64,000 bases of DNA from Naumovozyma dairenensis CBS 421 (taxonomy: Eukaryota; Ascomycota; Saccharomycetes; Saccharomycetales; Saccharomycetaceae): positions 1,472,207 through 1,536,206 of the forward strand of contig NC_016481.1 of the NCBI RefSeq assembly GCF_000227115.2. Direction: 5' to 3'. The translations under genes were made by a program, and so were the position numbers. Every line of letters starts with the position of its first letter. Positions within the stretch are counted from its first letter, which is position 1. The notes beneath the pieces were generated by a model, which ran no database searches, was not told the origin of the DNA, and worked only from the letters and a program-made list of their open reading frames with translations. This document shows, piece after piece, positions 9,654 through 19,673 of this stretch.

Positions 9654-11135
9654 ATGTTAAGATCATTCATTTCTAAAAGATCTTTTTCGATCTCATTTCG
9701 TAACCTCTCCCCTACTTCGAAAAGTCATGATATAGTCATCATCGGTGGTGGTCCCGGTGGTTATGTCGCTGCTATTAAGGCTGCCCAATTGGGGTTTGAC
9801 ACGGCATGTATAGAGAAAAGAGGTAAATTAGGTGGTACATGTTTAAACGTCGGTTGTATCCCTTCAAAAGCACTCTTAAATAATTCTTTAATGTATCATC
9901 AAATGCAACATGATTCCAAACAAAGAGGGATCGATATTGAAGGACAAGTTAAATTAAACATTGATACATTCCAAAAGGCTAAGGATAAAGTCGTTAACCA
10001 ATTGACTGGTGGTGTGGAAATGTTATTCAAGAAAAATAAAGTCACTTATTATAAAGGGAATGGATCTTTCGAAAATGAAAATGTAGTCAAAGTTAGTCCC
10101 GTGGAGGGATTGGAAGGTTCTGTAAAAGAAGATGTTTTACTTGACGCTAAAAATATTATTATTGCTACTGGTTCAGAAGTAACTCCATTCCCAGGTATTA
10201 CTATTGATGAAGAAAGAATTGTATCTTCTACGGGAGCTTTATCGTTGAAGGAAATTCCAAAAAGATTAGCCATTATTGGAGGTGGTATCATAGGTTTAGA
10301 AATGGGTTCTGTTTATAATAGATTAGGGTCAAAAACGACAGTTCTTGAATTCCAAGATCAAATTGGTGCCTCCATGGATGGTGAAGTGGCCAGCTCAATT
10401 CAAAAAATACTAAAGAAACAAGGTATGGATTTCAAATTAAGTACCAAAGTCATTTCTGCAGAAAGAAAAGGTGATGTAGTCGATATCGTTGTCGAAAAAT
10501 CGGGTAAAAAGGAAACAATTCAAGCTGATGTATTATTAGTAGCAGTAGGCAGAAGACCGTACATCGAAGGTCTAAATGCTGAAAAATTAGGCCTAGATGT
10601 CGATAAGAAGGGACGTCTAGTGATTGATGACCAATTCAACACTAAATTTCCTCATATTAAAGTCATTGGTGACGTCACTTTCGGTCCAATGTTAGCTCAT
10701 AAGGCTGAAGAAGAAGGTATTGCTGCAGCAGAAATATTTAAGACTGGCCATGGACATGTTAATTACAATAATATTCCATCAGTCATGTATTCTCATCCTG
10801 AAGTAGCATGGGTTGGTAAGACAGAAGAACAATTGAAAGCAGATGGTATTAAATATAAAATTGGTAAATTCCCATTTATTGCCAATTCAAGAGCTAAGAC
10901 AAACATGGATACAGAAGGTTTTGTAAAGATTATTATTGATGCTGAAACTGAACGTCTGTTAGGTGCCCACATCATTGGTCCAAATGCAGGTGAAATGATT
11001 GCTGAAGCTGGTCTTGCACTAGAATATGGTGCATCTGCTGAAGACATCGCAAGAGTGTGCCATGCTCATCCTACCTTATCGGAAGCATTCAAAGAAGCAA
11101 ATTTAGCAGCTTACTCTAAGCCAATTAACTTTTAA
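9654..11135 (+). CDS. LPD1: Mitochondrial dihydrolipoamide dehydrogenase (E3)
   Basis: 493 residues, against 499 in S. cerevisiae. The first 25 residues are Arg/Ser rich and lack acidic residues, as expected of a mitochondrial presequence. GGGPGG (31-36) is the FAD-binding motif. [11 protein letters not shown] (60-70) holds the redox disulfide C63/C68. A second Rossmann motif (GGGIIGLE) binds [11 protein letters not shown] near the C terminus holds the catalytic His-Glu pair. The enzyme reoxidises dihydrolipoyl groups for pyruvate, 2-oxoglutarate and branched-chain dehydrogenases and for glycine decarboxylase. The whole family core is intact. Confidence 0.97.
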   Translation: MLRSFISKRSFSISFRNLSPTSKSHDIVIIGGGPGGYVAAIKAAQLGFDTACIEKRGKLGGTCLNVGCIPSKALLNNSLMYHQMQHDSKQRGIDIEGQVKLNIDTFQKAKDKVVNQLTGGVEMLFKKNKVTYYKGNGSFENENVVKVSPVEGLEGSVKEDVLLDAKNIIIATGSEVTPFPGITIDEERIVSSTGALSLKEIPKRLAIIGGGIIGLEMGSVYNRLGSKTTVLEFQDQIGASMDGEVASSIQKILKKQGMDFKLSTKVISAERKGDVVDIVVEKSGKKETIQADVLLVAVGRRPYIEGLNAEKLGLDVDKKGRLVIDDQFNTKFPHIKVIGDVTFGPMLAHKAEEEGIAAAEIFKTGHGHVNYNNIPSVMYSHPEVAWVGKTEEQLKADGIKYKIGKFPFIANSRAKTNMDTEGFVKIIIDAETERLLGAHIIGPNAGEMIAEAGLALEYGASAEDIARVCHAHPTLSEAFKEANLAAYSKPINF

Positions 11136-11504
11136 TTATGGGTTTAAATATCTGTTTTGATGCCATGAATGTCCAAAAAGCTATACCCTTGAAGGAATAT
11201 GCAGCGAAAAAGTACTAAAAACTATTTTAATTTGCGATAAAAAGGAAACTAAAGATAATAGTTATCTATTATTATATATATTTTTTTTTGATATGCCACA
11301 TTTATATATATATTTTATTATATTCTTTTATTTAACGATCTTGAAAACTAAATTTAATTTTACGAATGGTTTCCTTTAGGTTATTGTTGTTGTTTTGTAG
11401 TGTACAGCGAGAATATATATGCTATATTGAAATTTAGATATAGAAATGTAGTTCTAATAGTAAGAGGATGCAATTTTTGAATAAGTAAGAGACATTCAAG
11501 GTAT
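11136..11504. other. Convergent 3' intergenic region (LPD1 / FCF2)
   Basis: 369 bp of AT-rich DNA between two converging genes, with TATATA/TTTTTTTT tracts typical of yeast polyadenylation signals. No gene seen. Confidence 0.5.
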
Positions 11505-12242
11505 CTAATACTTCTTTCTCATTGATTTCATTTTCTTGAAATGACCTTTTTTACCGCTAGTTTTCTGTACTTGAATTTCGCTATATTTTCTCTTGAAATA
11601 TTTATTAGTGGTATCATCGCCCATTAAAGTTTCTAACATTGTCGATTTCCTTTCTTTATTTGTCAACCTACTACTGTAGAATTCAGCCTTATTATCAATA
11701 ATTGTACCGACGGCAAATCTGTCAGGTATTTGCCAGCGGTCTTTCTTATAATGTCTCTTTGGATCTAATGCAGCACGGTGTTGTAATAATACTAAATCTC
11801 TCTGAAGCTCTCTACGCATATTATCATCTGGCTTAGGTAGTGTAAACCAATCGTTCTTTGTATCAATATTTCTCGTTGTATTATTCTTTTGTTTATCTTG
11901 AATTAATCCAGTTTGTTCATTCTTCTTCTCTTTTTCTATAGTGCTAGCTTTCTTCGTGGCCAAACTGTCAAACCCATTTTCAAGCTTGGGTAGATTTCTT
12001 AAATTTTTCTCTATATTAGCAAATTCTTTTTCCGTGTCAACTATCTTCCTGCCTTTTTCTCCATCATCAAATTGAAGGACATTTTTTGAAAAATCATTCT
12101 CTTCATCATCATCATCACCAGCGGTAACAGCAACAACATCACCTGAACTGTTTTTCTCATCTGAAATAGACGTTGAATTCTTGTCTTGGACAGCCGATGT
12201 CAATGCGCCAAAAAGATCATCTATACTAGCATTTTCGTCCAT
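11505..12242 (-). CDS. FCF2: Small-subunit rRNA processing factor Fcf2
   Basis: 245 residues (S. cerevisiae 217). The N-terminal half is acidic and disordered. The Fcf2 domain covers about residues 130-215 and begins [20 protein letters not shown]; it includes the diagnostic [11 protein letters not shown]. The C terminus is strongly basic ([29 protein letters not shown]), suiting a nucleolar RNA-associated protein. In S. cerevisiae Fcf2 is needed for early cleavages of pre-rRNA at A0, A1 and A2. The promoter carries a PAC-like element (12387-12394), as expected of a ribosome-biogenesis gene. Confidence 0.93.
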   Translation of the reverse strand: MDENASIDDLFGALTSAVQDKNSTSISDEKNSSGDVVAVTAGDDDDEENDFSKNVLQFDDGEKGRKIVDTEKEFANIEKNLRNLPKLENGFDSLATKKASTIEKEKKNEQTGLIQDKQKNNTTRNIDTKNDWFTLPKPDDNMRRELQRDLVLLQHRAALDPKRHYKKDRWQIPDRFAVGTIIDNKAEFYSSRLTNKERKSTMLETLMGDDTTNKYFKRKYSEIQVQKTSGKKGHFKKMKSMRKKY

Positions 12243-13351
12243 TCTGATAGTTACTCGATAGCTTTTATTGAAAATATTATTCTAGATTGTTCTGATGACC
12301 TTGCAAACTACTTTCTACATATGTGTATGCAGTAAGGAAAATACTGAAACTTTTTATGTTAAATATTATTTTTCATCTAATAAGATGCTCATCGATAATT
12401 TTTCTTCTGTACATCCCTACACCTCGCCAATATTTGGCGGACAGAATATAAAATTGACAGAATTTCACTTTTGATCCATTTTGAATATTATTGTTTTTTT
12501 ATTAAAATTAGTAATTTGGGCAAACCAAGAGGAACAATCCAACCAACCGTCCTTAACAAATACTCTTAGTAACCTATACAAGGACAGAATGTAATAAGCA
12601 TACTTGAGCTTAAGATCGTTTTTTAAAGGATACCTTCGCGGTATGATGTCGAGCTTTTTAGAATGCCATCAAGTTTGGTCATAAGAAAGGAAACAAACAA
12701 TTCTGTTTCACTTGCTGCCCCTTTTTCATCTGATATGAAGATGTGTTCGAACACCCTCATCATATAAATGCGTAAACTCTGAGCAAAGTTCAACAACTAT
12801 GAGTTGTTCAATAATTACTTCTGCGCAGGCGAAGCTGAAATTTATAAGAGGCAACGGTAGAGATGTTTGACTCCATTCAAGCCGACCACAACAATTAAGC
12901 ATTAAAAGATTTAAGGATGTCATTAAAAAGATTAGTACGTTTCTTCGCGAATCACATTGCATTAGAATGAATCAAAAATACAAACCGTCAATCTGTCGCG
13001 GTTATGATAACTTAGCCCAGTCTAATAGTTTATATTAAGGCACTTTATTTTTGACACTGTTTTTTGTATCTGCGTACTCTGATCGGTTGCTTGACTTCAT
13101 GCAACGTTGCAATGAATTGTATTGTGTATTACGACACCCTTACTGGAGAAACAGGGGGTCGGTCCAATTATATAAAGAGAGAGATTAATTATGACGCGAT
13201 TGCACATGTCTTGAAATTTATTTATATACTAATATTACATGTTATTTGGTTATATCTGATTTATTATCTTTCCAGCCTTCTCTAAAGTTCCCGTCTTGGT
13301 GCGTTTTCTTGAATGTATTGTTTACCTATCAACTGTCGGCGATGATCTACA
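12243..13351. other. Intergenic region between FCF2 and the 145-residue gene
   Basis: 1.1 kb. S. cerevisiae has IES3 around this place, but I see no IES3-like frame here. A 78-codon minus ORF (12726-12962) and a 73-codon plus ORF (13064-13285) have no family resemblance and probably occur by chance. A short inverted repeat (TTCAACAACTATGAGTTGTTC-like) lies near 12790-12810. Confidence 0.5.
12387..12394 (-). promoter_or_regulatory. PAC-like element of the FCF2 promoter
   Basis: GCTCATCG is the PAC core (CGATGAGC on the other strand). A T-rich AATTTTTC reminiscent of RRPE follows directly. It lies about 150 bp upstream of the FCF2 ATG. Confidence 0.5.
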
Positions 13352-13789
13352 TCATCGTTCAGAAAAGAAATCAAAGCCTCCAAACCTTTTAGAAGCTAAG
13401 TTTGCCGCCAAATTTTCATTTTTTTCAGACTTATTAGTTGAATAACGTAAAACATCACCTATGTTACCGCTGTTTAATATTTCTGTATGGTTACGAAGAT
13501 CATCAATGGAACCCACTTGTGTATTCTTGGAAGGAATTATACGTTTCTTTTGTTGTTGACGTAATTTCCAAGCTTTAAGTTGTAATTCTGCATATTTACG
13601 TCTCTTCTCCTGATATTCTTTCATTGTTGGAAGTTCCTCCGTCTTTTTGGAAAGTGCTGGATTGAATGGGTTATCGTAAGGCGTATCTTTCCAAAATTTA
13701 CCAGTATACAGCTGCCTTTCTAAACTGACTAATGATTCCGTTCTAGGTGGTTTTGAGAGAGTGGATGATGAAGCAGAGCTATTAGTCAT
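13352..13789 (-). CDS. Small basic protein of unknown function
   Basis: 145 residues from the ATG at 13787-13789. The N terminus is Ser/Thr rich. Residues 22-45 have an aromatic/Pro motif (LYTGKFWKDTPYDNPFNP). This is followed by a helical, Lys/Arg/Gln-rich stretch (KEYQEKRRKYAELQLKAWKL, then RQQQKKR) and a C-terminal FGGFDFFSER. No membrane segment or targeting signal is seen. It occupies the YLR052-YLR054 interval, but I cannot match it to IES3, YLR053C or OSW2. The composition and clean frame argue that it is a real gene, possibly a nuclear or RNA-associated factor; that role is a guess from charge only. Confidence 0.75.
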   Translation of the reverse strand: MTNSSASSSTLSKPPRTESLVSLERQLYTGKFWKDTPYDNPFNPALSKKTEELPTMKEYQEKRRKYAELQLKAWKLRQQQKKRIIPSKNTQVGSIDDLRNHTEILNSGNIGDVLRYSTNKSEKNENLAANLASKRFGGFDFFSER

Positions 13790-14410
13790 GTCGCTTTAAA
13801 GACTGGTTTCGTTTCTTATATAGAATATAATGTTGGATGGTCGCCTTATGAAGCTATTTATATCACCAAAAAAAATATTTTCATGTTCTTATGGTAAATT
13901 ATACATGTACGTATTATAAGCTCACTTGCGTTGTCATTTTTCGACACAATAATTTGAGGTTACATTACCTTATGATGGTTACTTATTTCTCGACACTCAA
14001 ATTACGACGCTTCCCTTAAAAAATCAGTAGTTTTTTTCTGACAGTTTTGGTCTCTCCGTTCTCTGTCATTTTCCCATTTTTGACGACAGAAAAAGTGAAA
14101 AATAAGGGATCGTCAAAATATTAAGTTATAAAGAAAAATCACCTAGTGTTACCCTGGAAAGAGAGATGGTTAATTTTTATATTTTATAAAAGCTTTATTT
14201 TTTCTGTTTATTTTACATTACGCAAAGTATCCAAAAAAGAAACTGACATAATGTATGAAATGCAAATTAGTTGGTGGAAAGTAAATAAAACAACTTATTC
14301 AGAATCTTTTAAAATGGTAAAATCATTTAAATATTTCATAGTTTGTCATATCAACAATAACACAAAGAGTTTTGCATTACAAGCGTATAATTAATTAAAG
14401 CATATATATT
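13790..14410. other. Intergenic region, no gene seen
   Basis: 621 bp between the small gene's 5' end and SPT8's 3' end. The 82-codon ORF (14146-14394) reads as AT-rich chance coding. Confidence 0.5.
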
Positions 14411-16480
14411 CTATGCTAAGTCTATATCATAAATCAAAGTAAGATCTGTAGAAACACCTTGCCATCCACGATTTCCGCTAGTACTTATTAGGAATCTACA
14501 TGTTGGATCAACATATAAATTGGAAATCGAACCACCATGATGTCCTGGAACAATTAGAAATGGGGCACCTGATGATTTTGAAGTATTTTCAGGTTTGGTA
14601 TTATAAAGTCTAATATTATCTCTCGATGCAACTAGAAGTTGTTTATTATTGGGCATTGCATATACGTTGGAAACTGGACCCGATATAGTCGGTAATTTCA
14701 ACACATTACATGGTTTGGATGGCATTTTGATATCAAATTCCTCCACGCAAGCATTTCTTCTACCTGCATAGATATGATCACCATCAACATTCCAACACGC
14801 TGAAAGACACCACGGCGGAATATCTGGCCCTCTTTGAAGGTTTAATACGGGAGTTTCACCATTACGTCGATCCCAAATATGTATTGAACCATTCAATCCC
14901 GATGTCATAAATACTGATTCATCATAAACGATGTTTAATTTTGTTTTCGATATTTCATCTGCTATGGAAGGAATCTTGGTATCATTTCCCATTTTCTTGT
15001 TAGCATTTTTTTCGTCATCATCATCTTTATCCATATTTATATCAGCATCTTCGTCTTCTTCGTCGTCACCAAATAACGATTCCATTTCATCATCATTATT
15101 CTCGGAATTTGTTGTGGACATTTTGGTATTTGAATCAGCAGATATTATATCATTATTAATATCCACGGTAGAGAATAACGGTCTTAACTCCAAAGACGAT
15201 AATTCTGAGGTAGTGCCTTTGAATTCATTTACTATTTTTCCATTTTGTAAATCCCATTCTAATATTTTTTTATCCCAAGACCCACTGATGAATCTATTTT
15301 CTTCACCATTCATTTTTAAAATATTTACAACGTTTGAATGTCCTTGCTTCCCGGGAGCAAAATAATGTCCAATGGAACCCTCCATGTATCTAACACCATG
15401 CATTGTAATCCCACCATTCGATAGCCCACTTAGTAAGAACATACATTCACTTTCTACAGCTAATGAGTATACAGGACTTACTTTCATTTCATATTCTTTT
15501 TTATTTGCTGCCAATTTGACTTCTGATTTCTTTTGCGGTATTTCATTTTCCCAATAATTTTGTAAAATACCAGCATTTTGAATTGATTCCGTTAATGCAT
15601 GCTTTTGTAAAATTGTTAATGATAATTTCCCCTCTAATGTATTCAATAAATCATATTTTCTAATATAACCATCATTTCCTCCTAAGAATAAATATTTCAA
15701 ACCCTTGGAAACTGTTAATGCATTAACGTCCGTTTGTATGGGTGTTGCTGCAGTGGGATATATGACATATGAATCTACAATTTTCGATGATTGTCGCATT
15801 TGAGTATAATAATTATATATTTTATCATTCATGGTCATATTATCATTAGGAGATGTCAATTTGTTCTCAGGTTCCATGGAAGTTGATGATGAGTTTGTAT
15901 TGTCTTCAATAAGTCCATCACTAATAGAACGAGAACTAGACTCTTTATTTCCGGTGGGCTTACCTTCTTTATTTTCAGCACTGGTATCTATATTTGATTG
16001 TGTCTCAGACGGTTCATCCATCTCAATAGACGTCTTATCTTCTTTGCTTTCACCGTCATTATTTTTTATGTTTTTATCCTGCTGATCTTGGACTTCTTCG
16101 GGATCATTCTCCGTATTATCATCTGAACTTATACTAGAGCTATCATTGGCGTTACTTTCGTTGTCATCTCCTTCTTCCTCGTCATCTTCGTCATCTTCAT
16201 CATTTTCATCATCTTCATCTTCATCTGCGTCTTCATCATTCGCGTCAGCATCCATATCTTCATCCATCCCCATGTCTTCATCTTCCTCATTATCCTCATC
16301 CTCTTGTTGAGATTCTACATTGATGTTAAAATCCCCTTCCATCATGTCATTTTCATCAACGTCATCTTCTTCTTCCTCCTCCTCATCTTGTTCATTATTT
16401 TGTGATCCAATTTCGTCGTCATTGTCGTCATTATCGTCGGCCACCTGACTTTGGTTTAATATATCATCTACGTCATCCAT
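14411..16480 (-). CDS. SPT8: SAGA complex subunit Spt8 (WD40)
   Basis: 689 residues (S. cerevisiae 602). Residues 1-170 are extremely acidic (Asp/Glu/Asn runs), followed by a Ser/Thr-rich linker. WD40 repeats fill the region from about residue 240 to the end, for example SGSWDKKILEWDL, MTSGLNGSIHIWDRRNG and the closing FLISTSGNRGWQGVSTDLTLIYDID. An acidic Asn-rich insertion interrupts the propeller around residues 455-510. Spt8 binds TBP and, with Spt3, controls TBP delivery by SAGA; it is absent from SLIK. SPT8 and ERG3 are adjacent and divergent as in S. cerevisiae. Confidence 0.95.
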   Translation of the reverse strand: MDDVDDILNQSQVADDNDDNDDEIGSQNNEQDEEEEEEDDVDENDMMEGDFNINVESQQEDEDNEEDEDMGMDEDMDADANDEDADEDEDDENDEDDEDDEEEGDDNESNANDSSSISSDDNTENDPEEVQDQQDKNIKNNDGESKEDKTSIEMDEPSETQSNIDTSAENKEGKPTGNKESSSRSISDGLIEDNTNSSSTSMEPENKLTSPNDNMTMNDKIYNYYTQMRQSSKIVDSYVIYPTAATPIQTDVNALTVSKGLKYLFLGGNDGYIRKYDLLNTLEGKLSLTILQKHALTESIQNAGILQNYWENEIPQKKSEVKLAANKKEYEMKVSPVYSLAVESECMFLLSGLSNGGITMHGVRYMEGSIGHYFAPGKQGHSNVVNILKMNGEENRFISGSWDKKILEWDLQNGKIVNEFKGTTSELSSLELRPLFSTVDINNDIISADSNTKMSTTNSENNDDEMESLFGDDEEDEDADINMDKDDDDEKNANKKMGNDTKIPSIADEISKTKLNIVYDESVFMTSGLNGSIHIWDRRNGETPVLNLQRGPDIPPWCLSACWNVDGDHIYAGRRNACVEEFDIKMPSKPCNVLKLPTISGPVSNVYAMPNNKQLLVASRDNIRLYNTKPENTSKSSGAPFLIVPGHHGGSISNLYVDPTCRFLISTSGNRGWQGVSTDLTLIYDIDLA

Positions 16481-16685
16481 TATATTCCCTTTAAATATAT
16501 ATAATTACCCTTCAACAGCGTATGAAAAAAGAAAGACCCAAAAAAACCGGTAGTCTTAATTACAGTTTTAATCCATTACCTACTTGCAATTCCATTATTA
16601 TCTTCAATAAGCTTTAAACCTGCTAAGTGACTATTGTTACATAGTCTATTTTACTGAAAAATGGAATTTCGAGATGAGATGGCGG

Positions 16686-16771
16686 TTACCCGGATATACT
16701 AGGGTTACATCGATTAGGGTGTCCAAGAAATATATTTAAACAAACCCTAACTTATTATCATGGTACCCTAA
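16686..16771. promoter_or_regulatory. Reb1 site plus a cluster of Tbf1-type motifs
   Basis: TTACCCGG at 16686-16693 is a full Reb1 site. TAGGGTT (16700), TTAGGGT (16714), AACCCTAA (16743-16750) and TACCCTAA (16764-16771) match the Tbf1 core ARCCCTAA in either orientation. General regulatory factors of this kind make nucleosome-free regions in yeast promoters. Whether they serve SPT8, ERG3 or an unseen RNA gene is open. Confidence 0.55.
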
Positions 16772-17414
16772 GTAAAAACAATCATGTTTACGTTTAAAAT
16801 TCCGTTATTTATGCACCGTAAATTATCTTGTCTGGCTCTTTCTCTGACACTAAACGTCGTTTAAGAGGATGTGGTGGTCATTATACCCGGTTCCGGGACA
16901 TCTCTTCGATGTTATCTGACCCCAACGACAACGTTATGCATACGTTACGTATGCGCTTACGAGCCGCATACTGTACGTACATACCATGTACATTTTAAAC
17001 GAGGACCACTGGAAGTGCACCCAGTGATTTCCTGTAGCTGTCTCAATGTCCCACTCCGTCGTTCCTGATTATTTTATTCCACGGGCAAGAAGATCTTCAT
17101 CATCGCGTTAATCGGTCAAAAAATAAAGGAAATGCTATGATTTATCAACTGTGAAGCATTATTTTTGTTGTTGTTAGTATTATCACTGTGGTCCTAGGAC
17201 CATTGACATACGCATGCACGCATTCATCGATCCTGAATTTTTTTTTTTGTAGATTATGCTATCAATCGATGCACCCAGAGATATTCTTCAATCGCACCAT
17301 GTACATATTGATGTCTTGTTTATGAAAGTAGGGAATTTGTGACGCAGATTAGAAAAAGAATAAGTATACCTGAGATCAAACGACTCCGGTCACATCCGTA
17401 AGTAGTTTATTCGC

Positions 17415-17423
17415 CTCGTATAA
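17415..17423 (+). promoter_or_regulatory. Sterol regulatory element (Upc2/Ecm22) of ERG3
   Basis: CTCGTATAA matches the Upc2/Ecm22 element core TCGTATA, about 195 bp upstream of the ERG3 start, where S. cerevisiae ERG genes carry theirs. Confidence 0.6.
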
Positions 17424-17616
17424 TGCCATTTCTTCCCACTATACGTGAAAACAAAACGTACCACTCACTTTTATCAAAAAACTATTTAAATAAGATTCAT
17501 AGCGATTGTAGTTTCCTTTGCATCTTGTATAAGTCCCTTGCATGCATTTGTAAAAAACGTCCCTCATATAACCAACAAGTGATTAACCTAAGACCTACAC
17601 ACATCGAAAATTCATC

Positions 17617-18720
17617 ATGGATTTTGTCTTAGAAGTACTCGATCATTATATCTTCGATGATCTTTATGCTAAAATACTACCAGCATCATTGTCATCACAA
17701 ATATCTCCAAATTTGAAAAATCTATTAGATTTAAATGACGGTTTCATATTACAAAATTCAACTCTGTTTCAAGAAACTTTAAGATTGAAAAATTCTGTCA
17801 AAGTTAATAATGATGTTTATGGGTTGAATCCATACTTGTTCGAATGGACCACATCTACTTTCAATTCATTACTACCACGTCACAATTTGATTCGAGAATT
17901 TCTTTCATTATGGGTTATCGTCACAATCTTTGGGTTATTATTATATTTTTCAATGGCTTCCATGAGTTACCTTTTCGTTTTCGATAAGACAATCTTCAAT
18001 CATCCAAGATATTTGAAAAATCAAATGGCTTTGGAAATTCAATTAGCTGCTTCTGCTATCCCAGTAATGTCACTATTAACTGTCCCATGGTTCCTATTGG
18101 AAATTAATGGCCATTCCAAATTATATTTCTCATTAGATTTCACATCAGCAAAGGGAATCAAGAAAAACTTAATCGAAATGGCTTCTTTTATATTTTTCAC
18201 TGATTGTGGGATCTATTTATGCCATAGATGGTTACATTGGCCACGTATCTACAAAGCCCTTCATAAACCTCATCATAAATGGTTAGTTTGCACTCCATTT
18301 GCCTCTCATTCTTTTCACCCTGTTGATGGTTATGCTCAATCTTTATCATACCATTTATATCCAATAATATTACCATTAAACAAGTTAACTTATTTACTTC
18401 TCTTCACTTTTGTCAATTTCTGGACTGTGATGATTCACGACGGAAATCATATGTCAAATAATGCTATCGTGAATGGTACAGCTTGTCATACTGTACATCA
18501 TCTTTATTTCAATTATAACTATGGTCAATTCACTACTCTATGGGATAGATTAGGTGGATCTTATCGTAAACCAGACGAAAGTTTATTCGGTGATAAAAAT
18601 AAAGATAAGAAAACTTGGGAAGCTCAAGAGGAAGAAATTGAATCTTACATTGAATTAATGGAAGATGGTGATGATGACAGAGTTTACAACAAAGAGGAAG
18701 AAAACAAAAAGTTTAAGTAA
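17617..18720 (+). CDS. ERG3: Sterol C-5 desaturase
   Basis: 367 residues (S. cerevisiae 365). The three iron-binding histidine boxes are all present: H203-x3-H207 (HRWLH), H216-x2-HH (HKPHH, 216-220) and H291-x2-HH (HTVHH, 291-295). Membrane segments lie near residues 95-122, 143-163 and 245-275. The enzyme introduces the C-5 double bond of episterol in the ER, using Cyb5 and O2, in late ergosterol synthesis. The acidic C-terminal tail (EAQEEEIESYIELMEDGDDD) is usual for yeast Erg3. The upstream sterol element suggests Upc2 control. Confidence 0.97.
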   Translation: MDFVLEVLDHYIFDDLYAKILPASLSSQISPNLKNLLDLNDGFILQNSTLFQETLRLKNSVKVNNDVYGLNPYLFEWTTSTFNSLLPRHNLIREFLSLWVIVTIFGLLLYFSMASMSYLFVFDKTIFNHPRYLKNQMALEIQLAASAIPVMSLLTVPWFLLEINGHSKLYFSLDFTSAKGIKKNLIEMASFIFFTDCGIYLCHRWLHWPRIYKALHKPHHKWLVCTPFASHSFHPVDGYAQSLSYHLYPIILPLNKLTYLLLFTFVNFWTVMIHDGNHMSNNAIVNGTACHTVHHLYFNYNYGQFTTLWDRLGGSYRKPDESLFGDKNKDKKTWEAQEEEIESYIELMEDGDDDRVYNKEEENKKFK

Positions 18721-19082
18721 ACTAACTGTAACCAATATATTACGAATCAACAAACGAAGGACGAACTATTGATAACACTACTACAAGAGGGGAAAAAAAA
18801 TATCATTAAAATGCATTTATACAGTTTTCCAGTCCTTTTCAGAGTTACATTTTTTCATATTATTATTTATATCATATTTCTAGTTACCCATTCTAACTCA
18901 AAAATATCTACATACATAGAATTAACTTATTTATAAACATCATAGCAAAATCTATCTTTCGATTTTCCTCGTTTGTATGTATCACATATTTCATATACGT
19001 CAATTTAAAATGTAACTCGGTTTAGAAGCTAATGCATCTCATTTTGGCTTATCTAATACCCCCCCCCCCAATTCAAGTAATA
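18721..19082. other. Intergenic region with a poly-C run
   Basis: 362 bp of 3' flank. An uninterrupted run of about ten C residues at roughly 19062-19071 is unusual in such AT-rich DNA. No gene seen. Confidence 0.5.
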
Positions 19083-19289
19083 TTAAGCCTTCCCACTATA
19101 TATTTTACGCTCCAGTTCCAGAAACTTATTCAATTCCTTGATAGTATCTATTTCTTTCTTCTGTAATAGGCATTGTTTCTTCCAGTCTATACCATCAGAG
19201 ACAGTTTCTACCAACTGATGAGAGGCTGTAGCCTTCCCAATATTTGTTGCCGATATCGATCTGCTGTCTTGAATCAATGATTGATTCAT
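19083..19289 (-). CDS. Possible small gene, 68 codons
   Basis: A frame with ATG at 19287-19289 encodes a 68-residue Ser/Thr- then Lys/Glu-rich protein whose C-terminal half (WKKQCLLQKKEIDTIKELNK) would form an amphipathic coiled coil. Such size and shape are common among small kinetochore or splicing subunits, but I match it to none. S. cerevisiae has no annotated gene between ERG3 and MNL2. It could be a chance ORF or a 3' exon. Confidence 0.3.
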   Translation of the reverse strand: MNQSLIQDSRSISATNIGKATASHQLVETVSDGIDWKKQCLLQKKEIDTIKELNKFLELERKIYSGKA

Positions 19290-19673
19290 TTCCTCATCAA
19301 GAAAGTAAAGTAAAGTTGAAATGTGTAAAATCGAAGTAAATTAAATGACTGATACGTACTTTTGAGGACTTTCCATCGCTGTTGAAAACCAATTTCAGAA
19401 TCATGTTTTAAAGATGATTTACATACGCAAAAGCGCTTACGTATTCTCTTTTCGAAATTAATTATATAAGCTCTTCGAGCGTATACGCTTTTGGAAAAAA
19501 AGTTAAATAGGACAACAAAGTAAAACAGAATTTATACTTCAAAATAAATTACTGATTTTGGCTCTCTCGACATAATTACATATCTACTACACGAAATATT
19601 AATATCTATTTACCATTTCTCTCAAGAAGACTAAAAAAAGTCCTACCGTTTAATTCGGTTTTAAAGCTTGTCA
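19290..19673. other. MNL2 promoter region
   Basis: 384 bp. The ORF frame can be extended to a TTG at 19668, but the first ATG is at 19674. Contains the palindrome-rich segment AAGCGCTTACGTATTC and the related CTTCGAGCGTATACGCTTTTG near 19430-19495. No gene seen. Confidence 0.4.

Larger units (their letters stand above)
16481..17616. other. SPT8-ERG3 divergent intergenic region, rich in factor sites
   Basis: 1.1 kb holding both promoters. A Reb1 site and several Tbf1-type sites cluster at 16686-16771. Two inverted repeats lie at 16886-16897 and 16938-16954, and a sterol regulatory element lies at 17415-17423. The stretch 16,860-17,070 is less AT-rich than its surroundings and has no convincing ORF. 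Confidence 0.55.

Noticed and set aside
14931..15365. 144-codon plus-strand ORF inside SPT8
   Set aside because: Antisense shadow of the acidic, Ser-rich coding region of SPT8.
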